Made by a program: the position numbers and the translations under genes. A DNA stretch of 12,032 nucleotides from JBOGED01 sp050743625 (GTDB lineage Bacteria > Actinomycetota > Nitriliruptoria > Euzebyales > Egibacteraceae): positions 1 through 12,032 of the forward strand of contig JBOGED010000228.1 in assembly GCA_050743625.1 (NCBI GenBank). The letters are read 5' to 3'. The notes under the pieces are model-generated. The model saw only the letters and a list, made by a program, of their open reading frames with translations, was not told where the DNA came from and searched no databases. Positions 6,730-12,032 of this stretch are shown here, one piece after another. Position 1 is the first letter of the stretch. Every line of letters begins with the position of its first letter.

Positions 6730-7305
6730 TCAGGCGCTACCGGTCGGTGTGGTGGTCAGGTTCGCCCCAAACCGCCGGGTGATCTGTGACGCACCCACGC
6801 TCGCCGCGCAGTACATCATTAAGGACGCGGGCACGAGCAGAGGCGCGCCGGTGCCCAGGTCCCGTCCCCCGGCCCAGCGAACCAGCAGGTCACGGGTGAG
6901 AGGGACAAAGGGGAACCCCGGGGTCAGATGCTGCTCGGGCGAGTGCAGCGCCAGCTCGTTGGGGTCGAGCGCCGGGTACCCTCCCGAAACGAGATCAGTG
7001 TAGGAGCCGCGCCGGAGCCCCGAGGGCACGAGGTTGCCGCAGTACCGCTCCACCGCCTCCCCGACCGCCGCGCCGCGAGCGGCATCCTCGTCCCACCACA
7101 CGCATCCGGCTCCGATCGGGTCACTGGGCCACGCGGTGAACCGGGTCGCGTCAGAGATGCTGGCCGTGACGTAGCGGAGCGCTTCGGGTAGATGGGAAGG
7201 CAGCGCGCGCCGCTCCAACCTCCGGATGATGCCCGTTCGCCGGTCGAGCAACCGGTCCGACTGGCTCGAAGTCTCCGCTGGCACGGCAAGGAGTCTCTGG
7301 ACCAC
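6730..7305 (-). pseudogene. Truncated second YcaO-domain gene (N-terminal third only)
   Basis: The 191-residue reading aligns from start to about residue 167 with the first YcaO gene. Shared blocks are DRRTGIIRRLERR (22-34), VGEAVERYCGNLVPSGLRR (81-99), FPFVPLTRDLLVRW (131-144) and LLVPASLMMY (156-165). It then departs into unrelated sequence (GANLTTTPTGSA) and stops. The second and third ATP-binding helices of the YcaO fold are absent, so it should not be catalytic alone. I found no YcaO sequence in other frames downstream to 6540. It starts at GTG 7305, 8 bp after the stop of the upstream paralogue, so the two were probably co-transcribed tandem paralogues. The loss could be a deletion or a recombination junction near 6800. 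A pseudogene is most likely; a leader-binding or partner role is conceivable. Confidence 0.7.
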
Positions 7306-7313
7306 GATGTCGC

Positions 7314-8673
7314 CTAGAGCGGTGCTCGGACGAGTTGGCGCTCGCTGAGCGGCGCCGCCGAGGTGCCTTTGAAGGGGCGGTAGAGCCGCTGTCCTCCCAG
7401 GAACGGGAAGGCCGCGGGAGCATTGGCGTACAAGCCGGGTGCGGTGACCCGCGCGACGCGCAGCCCTGCGGCCCGCAGGTCGGACGTCGTGAGGTCGACG
7501 GACGTGGCGGGAAAGCCCAGCGCCGACAGCCGTCGCAGGTAGAGCGCGCGAGCGTCGTTGTCGTCCTCCGCGGGCAGGTCGGTGAGATCCATCGTGCTGG
7601 CGGGGCTGAGGATGCGCTCGACGTGGACGTGTGCCCGGGTGTCCAGGTAGAGCTGCGCGTGGCCAGCGAAGTCGATCGCATCGCGAAAGTCGGGCCGGAA
7701 GTCGTCGAGGTACGCGCGGTCGGCGCGGTACGCCTTGTAGCAGCGCGCGTCATGTATGCCGGCGTCCACCGCTCGCCAGACCGGGCTAGCGCGGTCGAGC
7801 AGTTGCATGCTGAACGCGCGGAGCTGTACGGCCTCTACAAGGGCCTTCCGCACCGCGGCGAGCGGCTGGGGTCGGCAGGCCGTGCCGAGCGTGACGATGC
7901 CGCGGTCCCGGTCTTCGAGCAACGCCCCGACCACCGGCACGGCGAACGGCGTGGGGACCCAGGTGAGATGGTAACGGATCCCGCTGTGCCGGGGGCTGGC
8001 GAGCAGGCCAGGAATGGCGGGATGGCTCGCCAGGCGTACCCCGATCGCCGGGCCGCCGCGCAGCCACCACACGGTCATGGCGTCCCGCTCGATCAGCTCC
8101 TCAAGTGCCGACCGCTCGGCTGCCTCCCGGGTCGGACCGGCGGCGATCCCCGCGTGGATCATGAAGTTTGTCCGCGGCTCGCCGGCGTAGGTACCTTGGT
8201 GGTAGTTGAGGTAGACGAGAGAGGCAGGCACCGAGTACGGGCGTATCGCGGTGAAGGTCTCGTCCCTTGACCCAGCGGACCATGAGGTCAGCGGTGAAAG
8301 GGACGAACGGGAAGCCCCGTTGGTCATACTGCGACGCCGAGTGCAGCACGAGACTGGTGGGATCCAACGCGGCCTCGCCAGCATCCACCAACGCACGGTA
8401 CGAAGCCCGTCGAAGCCCCGGCGGGACCGCGTTGCCGCAGTACCGCTCGACCGCCTCCCCGATCGCCGCCTGCCGTGCGGAGCCGTCGTCGTGGAACGCC
8501 GCGCCGAACGCCCACGGATCGGCTCTCCACCGGCCGATCCGGGTTGTGCCCGCCACGTCGGCGCTATAAGCGATGAACGCTGATGGCAGCTGGGGCGTCG
8601 TCGGCTGCCGAACGAGACGCCTGATCGGACCGAATCGGGCGTCGATGAGGGACTGGCCCGCCATGTCAGCCAT
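7314..8673 (-). pseudogene. YcaO-domain (TOMM/SagD-like) protein gene with one frameshift
   Basis: YcaO enzymes use ATP to activate backbone amides, making azolines, thioamides or amidines in ribosomal peptides. ATG 8673 overlaps the hydrolase stop by 8 nt and has AAGG upstream. One extra base at about 8231-8232 shifts the frame after residue 147, at TPVL|VPASL; the intact paralogue reads APLLVPASL here. Corrected, the product is 452 residues, normal for the family. All three ATP-site helices are present: GEAVERYCG (about 72-80), SALEELIERDA (188-198) and ALVEAVQLRAF (277-287). The late block is VDLTTSDLRAAGLRVARVTA then PGLY. The C-terminus (RQLVRAPL) lacks the Pro-x-Pro-x-Pro tail common in azoline-forming YcaOs. 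No E1-like or TfuA partner is in the window. It is a pseudogene if the indel is real, a full gene if it is an assembly error. Confidence 0.75.
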
Positions 8674-9838
8674 GCGGCGCCTTGTCGTACGCCGCCACGG
8701 GCAAGGTGAGCGCGGTCGGCCTTTGCCGTCCGTAGAAGACCGTTTGCCACGCGATCCTTGTGACGCTGGTCGCATAGCGGTCCTTGCCGGTGTTGAGATT
8801 GCGGGCGTATTCGGGGAAGTCGGTACTGGCGATCTCCACGCATAGCCGGTGGCCCGCGGGGATGAGGATCACCGTGGAGGTGAGCGTGATGCGGCAGCTC
8901 CAGGCCGCGTTCGGCGCCAGGGGGTGCGCACCGTTCCGCGCGTCCTCGCGGGAGGTATCGAGGGCACCGTGCGCGATCTGTAACCTGCGCCCATCGGGCG
9001 GTAGCTCGAAGAGCCGGCCGAGGAAGTCGGTGGCCGCGTGGAGGACGACAACGGGCGCGCCGAGTATCAACAGCGGCTCGGGGAGGCGGCGAGGTGGTGT
9101 AACGGACCGCGTCCGGTCGCCTGTTAAGGTCTGGCCGGTCGACGGGAGCCGATCTCAACGGGAACGGGTCGAGGGGATCGTAGCCGAAGCGGTCGCTCCC
9201 GTCGGTGCCCGGCCAGCCGCCGTGCAGGGTTCCGCCAGTGCCTGCGTACCAGGCACGCGTGGTCACCGGGGGCGATGGCCAGTCCTCAGCGGCCGTCCAC
9301 AGGTTCGCTCCCATCACGAACACGCGCGCCGCTGGCTCCGCTGCTGTCTGATCGTCGAGGATATGGCGGAGCCAGTGAACCTGCGCCGCCCCGAGCGCCA
9401 GGCGCGAGGTCGGCCCGTGCTCACGCTGCCCGAACCTGGTCGGGGTGTCACACGCCAGATCATGGGTCCACGGCCCGACAATGAGCGCGCGCTCGGGACG
9501 GGGAGTGAGGGCCGATCCGGCGACCCTCCAATGACGCAGGGTCTGCGACAGGAGCCCGTCGTACCAGCCGCCGACATGCATCGTCGGTACGGACAGACGG
9601 GCTAACTCGCCGTCGTCGATCGTGGGGCCGCGTCCGGGCCGGCCACGACAAGCGCGTGCCAGGTCGGCAGATCGGCCCACAGTCGCGTGGCCAGCTCAAT
9701 CACGGGCAGGTGGCCGAGAGCGGTTGGAGCGGCCCGGTACATGGCATTGAAGAGCCCCTCACGGCGGGTGCGCCCGTCGCCGTTCTCCATCCACCAGCGG
9801 ACAGAGCTTGCCAGGTAGTGGAGTTTCGCACTTTTAGT
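8666..9838 (-). pseudogene. CocE/X-Pro dipeptidyl-peptidase-like hydrolase, N-terminus lost, two frameshifts
   Basis: About 390 residues of an S15/CocE-type alpha/beta-hydrolase are spread over three frames. Piece one (about 9838-9625): SSVRWWMENGDGRTRR, then LPVIELATRLWADLPTW. Piece two (to about 9083): VPTMHVGGWYDGLLSQTLRH and IVGPWTHD, which hold the predicted catalytic Asp (GGWYD) and His (GPWTH). Piece three (to the stop at 8666-8668) is the jelly-roll C-terminal domain: LHAATDFLGRLFELPPDGR, IAHGALDTSRED, IPAGHRLCVEIASTDFPEYA. The shifts fall in four-base G runs at 9624-9627 and 9080-9083. The N-terminal region with the Ser nucleophile (G-x-S-Y) is missing, and the insertion element begins at that edge. 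Relatives cleave X-Pro peptides, esters or beta-lactam side chains. Its stop overlaps the YcaO start, so the two were probably translated together. Confidence 0.72.
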
Positions 9839-9893
9839 CCATGATGGGTTTGTGTGGTGACGTCGTCGGGTGAGGGAGGGCGGTGACCGGGAC

Positions 9894-10238
9894 TCACGTG
9901 TCGCGAGGGTAGTCGTCTTCTTCGAATGCCTGGAGGGATAGCGTCTGCAGCTGGCTGACGAGCTGTCTGAGCTGGCGGGCGTTGTCGAACCAGGGCTGGT
10001 AGGCGGCCAACTGCGTTTCGGTCAACACTTTGGTGACGGTCTTGTCGGCGACTTTGCGGGTCCACACGATGTAGGGGCCGTGTGGCTGGGACGGGTCGGC
10101 GTGGCAGCGGCAGCCCGGCTTGCCGCAGCGGGTGCTGCGGACCTGGACCGACCCTGGCAGCACGAAACCGATCTGTGACAGCGCCTGGGCGATGGCGCGC
10201 TGCTCGTGATGTCGTCGTCGGCCCGGTTGCACCGGCAT
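9894..10238 (-). CDS. DUF6788-like transposon-associated small protein
   Basis: This 114-residue protein has a conserved centre, FVLPGSVQVRSTRCGKPGCR (about 25-44), followed by CHADPSQPHGPYIVWTRK. A Cys-x4-Cys-x-Cys cluster in CGKPGCRCHADP and the HGPY-x-x-WTRK strand are what I know from DUF6788-type proteins, often found beside transposase genes. The C-terminal half is helical, with a Leu-rich stretch (RQLRQLVSQLQTLSLQAF) that may form a coiled coil. ATG 10238 is preferred over GTG 10262 because AAAGGGGA sits just upstream. It is divergent from the transposase and its frame is intact. Function is unknown; a role in transposition is inferred only from location. Confidence 0.65.
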   Translation of the reverse strand: MPVQPGRRRHHEQRAIAQALSQIGFVLPGSVQVRSTRCGKPGCRCHADPSQPHGPYIVWTRKVADKTVTKVLTETQLAAYQPWFDNARQLRQLVSQLQTLSLQAFEEDDYPRDT

Positions 10239-10278
10239 GCTCCCCTTTCGTGTCGCCTCCACCCTATCCGAGCTTCAT

Positions 10279-10294
10279 TCGGTATATAGACCGA
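10279..10294. promoter_or_regulatory. Palindrome with TATATA core between the divergent element genes
   Basis: TCGGT-ATATAG-ACCGA is a perfect 5-bp inverted repeat around an AT core in otherwise GC-rich DNA, in the gap between the DUF6788-like gene and the transposase. The core could act as a -10 in either direction and the arms as an operator. No clear -35 was found. Confidence 0.35.
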
Positions 10295-10326
10295 CGGAAG
10301 ACGCGAGCTCGGAAAGGCCACAGGTG

Positions 10327-11524
10327 ATGACACAGCCAGCCAGCAGGAATAAAGCTCAGTCAAGGCGGTGGCGGCGTGGGAGCGGCTGCTCGTCCTCTGC
10401 GTCCCAGTGTTCACCGTCCCGTCGCTGGGCATCTTCACCGACCTGATCACCGGCTGGGCGCTGTGCCCGGGACGGCGAACCATCACCCGCATCATCACCA
10501 TCGTTGATCCCGACGGGCGCCGCGCGCACGACGCCTACCACCGGTTCATCCGCGCCGGACGCTGGAGCCTGGCCGCGCTGTGGCAGGTCCTGACGCTTGC
10601 CGCAGTCAGCGCGCTGTGCCCTGACGGTGTGGTCGCCCTGGACCTGGACGACACGCTGTTCCACAAGACCGGACGCCACATCGCCGGAGCGGGCAGTTTC
10701 CGCGACGCGCTCCGCTCCACGCGGCGCAAAGTGGTGTACGCCCACGGGCTCAACCTGGTCGTGCTCACCCTACGCATCACCCCACCCTGGGGTGGGGAGC
10801 CGCTCGGGCTGCCGGTCAACATGCGCGTCTACCGCAAAGGCGGGCCCACCCATAACGAGTTGGCCGAGGCGATGATCGAACAGGTCGCCGGCTGGTTGCC
10901 TGACCGCATGTTCCGGCTGGGCTGTGACGGCGCCTACGCCGGCCTGGCCGGCAGGGACCTGCCCCGCACCCACGTGGTCTCAGCGGTGACGCCGCGACGC
11001 CGCCCTGTACGCCCCGCCCCCGCCCCCCACCGGTAAGCCTGGCCGGCCCCGCAGACGAGGCGACCGGCTGCCCACCCCTACCCAGATCGCCGCGCAGGCC
11101 AGCGAGGCCGACTGGACCCGCGTCATCATCGACATGCGCGGCAAACGTGTCGAGCGGCTCGTGCTCTCCCGCCAGGTGCTGTGGTACCGGGTCTGCCCTA
11201 AGCGCCTCGTTCAACTGGTGATCGTGCGTGACGCTGACGGCCACGAGCCCGACGACTTCTTCTTCACCACCGAGCTGGACGCCGCCCCTGAGGCTGTGGC
11301 CGGCTTCTACGCCGGACGCTGGTCGATCGAGGACACCTTCGCCCAACACCAAACAGTTCCTCGGCGGCCAGGACCCCCAAACCTGGACCGCCGACGGACC
11401 CGAGCGAGCCGCCGCGCTGTCGCTGTGGCTGTCGACTGCGGTATGCGCCGGCGGGGAGCCGATCAAGGCCGTGACCGCCTCGATGATCCGATCTTGTCGC
11501 ATCCGCCCGCCCCGCTCACTCTAA
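10327..11524 (+). pseudogene. DDE transposase (IS4/IS701-like) with two or three frameshifts
   Basis: The transposase is readable across three frames. Piece one (from GTG 10368) holds FTDLITGWALCPGRRTITRI, the first acidic motif VALDLDDTLFHKTGRH (residues 89-104) and the second, FRLGCDGAYAG (182-192). After one extra base near 10992 it continues DAALYAPPPPPTGKPGRPRR and DFFFTTELDAAPEAVAGFYA. The third acidic motif, YAGRWSIEDTFA, is followed after one extra C at about 11343-11345 by NTKQFLGGQDPQTW. Together this gives the Y-x2-R-x3-E-x6-K pattern of IS4-type enzymes. The N-terminus may start at ATG 10327 (MTQPASRNKAQS), which needs a third shift near 10355-10366; otherwise GTG 10368 is the start. 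The frame ends at 11522-11524. As written it cannot make an active enzyme. Confidence 0.75.
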
Positions 11525-11541
11525 GACACACACTGCAGCAT

Positions 11542-11564
11542 TTGATGCATTCCCGCAGCATCAA
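11542..11564 (+). terminator. Hairpin just past the transposase
   Basis: TTGATGC (11542-11548) and GCATCAA (11558-11564) are perfect 7-bp arms around a 9-nt loop, 17 bp after the transposase stop. It may be its terminator, or a structured part of the element end. No T-tract follows. Confidence 0.35.
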
Positions 11565-11594
11565 GATCAGTCCGCTATCCACAGGCTAATCTGG

Positions 11595-11611
11595 TTGCAA
11601 GTTGCTTGCAA
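11595..11611. promoter_or_regulatory. 17-bp TTGCAA palindrome, Fur-family (Nur-box-like) operator candidate
   Basis: TTGCAAGTTGCTTGCAA has perfect 7-bp arms (TTGCAAG/CTTGCAA) around a 3-bp centre. It contains TGCAA-N5-TTGCA exactly, the box I recall for the nickel-responsive regulator Nur of Streptomyces. It lies about 84 bp before a fragment resembling a metal/siderophore binding protein. Regulation is inferred; no regulator gene is in view. Confidence 0.45.
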
Positions 11612-11667
11612 TAATCTTGGTCAGCGCGCCAAGCCTCTATTGGCCAGGGTTCTTCACGCATCCGTGA

Positions 11668-12032
11668 GAAACCAGGCGGACGCCTTCGCGCAGTGCCCAA
11701 CTCGCGCCGGGACCCTACCTGCCCACAGCGGAAGTCCTGCTCCGGGCTCGACCTGCCTTCGTCTTCGCGGCCTACCCTGCGTTCGAACTCGGCGCCAGCC
11801 GAGGATCCTCCACCGGCCAGCAGATCGAAACGACCGGCGCCATGGTCTCGACCTTGCTTTCCGCACGTTTCGTTCTCATTGACTCTAGGGGACTTGGATC
11901 CGCAAAGTCGTTGCGCGTGAGCCAAGTGCGTGAGTCGTGTTGCAGGTGTTGCACGAGTTGCGAGCTGGCTGGCGATGACCTGCCGGTCCACTCCCCGAAC
12001 AGGGATTTCGGGGCAGATACGCTCCGAAATCC
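11668..12032 (+). pseudogene. Fragment resembling a Fe/siderophore/B12-type substrate-binding protein, running off the window
   Basis: This frame is open from after the TGA at 11665-11667 to the window edge but has no start codon before an internal ATG near 11843. From 11695 it reads AQLAPGPYLPTAEVLLRARP, then AFVFAAYPAFELGASRGSST. This closely follows the EvLLaarPDfVfaaypsaFE block of periplasmic metal/siderophore/vitamin B12 binding proteins (PF01497 type). After about 11860 the similarity fades (VLIDSRGLGSAKSLRVSQV), suggesting a further shift or a junction. The signal peptide and N-terminal lobe are missing. The Fur-type palindrome just upstream fits a metal-regulated uptake gene. This is probably a remnant; the identification rests on about 45 residues. 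Confidence 0.38.
12003..12032. repeat. Inverted repeat at the right edge of the window
   Basis: GGATTTCGG (12003-12011) and CCGAAATCC (12024-12032) are perfect 9-bp arms around a 12-nt loop, ending exactly at the window edge. The arms may extend beyond it. It could be an operator, a hairpin or an element end; context is lacking. Confidence 0.4.

Larger units (their letters stand above)
9840..11590. mobile_element. Insertion element with DUF6788-like gene and IS4-type DDE transposase
   Basis: A divergent gene pair, an accessory DUF6788-like protein (minus) and a DDE transposase (plus), forms a unit inserted beside the truncated hydrolase. I could not find convincing terminal inverted repeats or a target duplication by eye, so the borders are approximate. 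The coding span is 9894-11524. The hydrolase N-terminus is not recovered beyond 11600, so insertion was accompanied by, or followed by, a deletion or rearrangement. Confidence 0.6.

Noticed and set aside
10985..11350. Programmed ribosomal frameshifting in the transposase
   Set aside because: Neither shift site has a slippery heptamer of the A-AAA-AAG type, and two to three separate shifts in one gene fit decay or sequencing error better.
9830..11600. Terminal inverted repeats of the insertion element
   Set aside because: I compared sequence around 9830-9890 with the reverse complement of 11525-11600 and saw only scattered short matches, so no ends are claimed.
1..12032. CRISPR arrays, tRNA or rRNA genes
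   Set aside because: No regularly spaced direct repeats and no tRNA or rRNA signature sequences were seen on either strand.

Overview
This window is high-GC DNA with GTG starts, ATGA/GTGA gene overlaps and leaderless-type promoters, which points to an actinobacterium; I cannot name the genus. It is an accessory patchwork: one well-preserved transporter operon and one toxin-antitoxin pair lie among truncated and frameshifted genes and a mobile element.

Layout. 1-1285: the tail of a decayed ABC exporter gene (about 81-143), an intact HigBA-type toxin-antitoxin pair on the minus strand (843 to 155), then a possible decayed HTH fragment (minus) and a second decayed ABC-exporter end (plus). The two exporter tails resemble each other and bracket the toxin-antitoxin pair. 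1281-6398: a promoter followed by five tightly overlapping plus-strand genes of a peptide/nickel-class (Dpp/Opp/Nik) ABC importer: a lipoprotein binding protein, two permeases and two ATPases. 6399-6729: the end of a PIN/VapC toxin gene and two hairpins between convergent units.

9838-6730 (minus strand): a broken CocE/X-Pro-dipeptidyl-peptidase-like hydrolase, then a YcaO-domain gene overlapping its stop, then a second, truncated YcaO paralogue. YcaO enzymes activate peptide backbone amides with ATP, so hydrolase + YcaO + YcaO next to a peptide importer looks like the remains of a peptide-modification (RiPP-type) locus. No precursor peptide, E1-like partner or TfuA partner is visible. The hydrolase lacks its nucleophile half; it is out of frame at two points and the first YcaO at one, each by a single base. 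9894-11524: an insertion element with a DUF6788-like gene (minus) and a DDE transposase (plus) carrying the IS4-type Y-x2-R-x3-E-x6-K signature, itself frameshifted. 11525-12032: a hairpin, a 17-bp TTGCAA palindrome of Fur-family (Nur-box) type, and a fragment resembling a metal/siderophore/B12 binding protein that runs off the window.

The main ambiguity is whether the single-base frameshifts, all in the right half or in obvious remnants, are real decay or assembly errors. With each indel repaired, the first YcaO becomes a 452-residue protein with all three ATP-binding helices, so resequencing decides whether this is a dead or a living locus.
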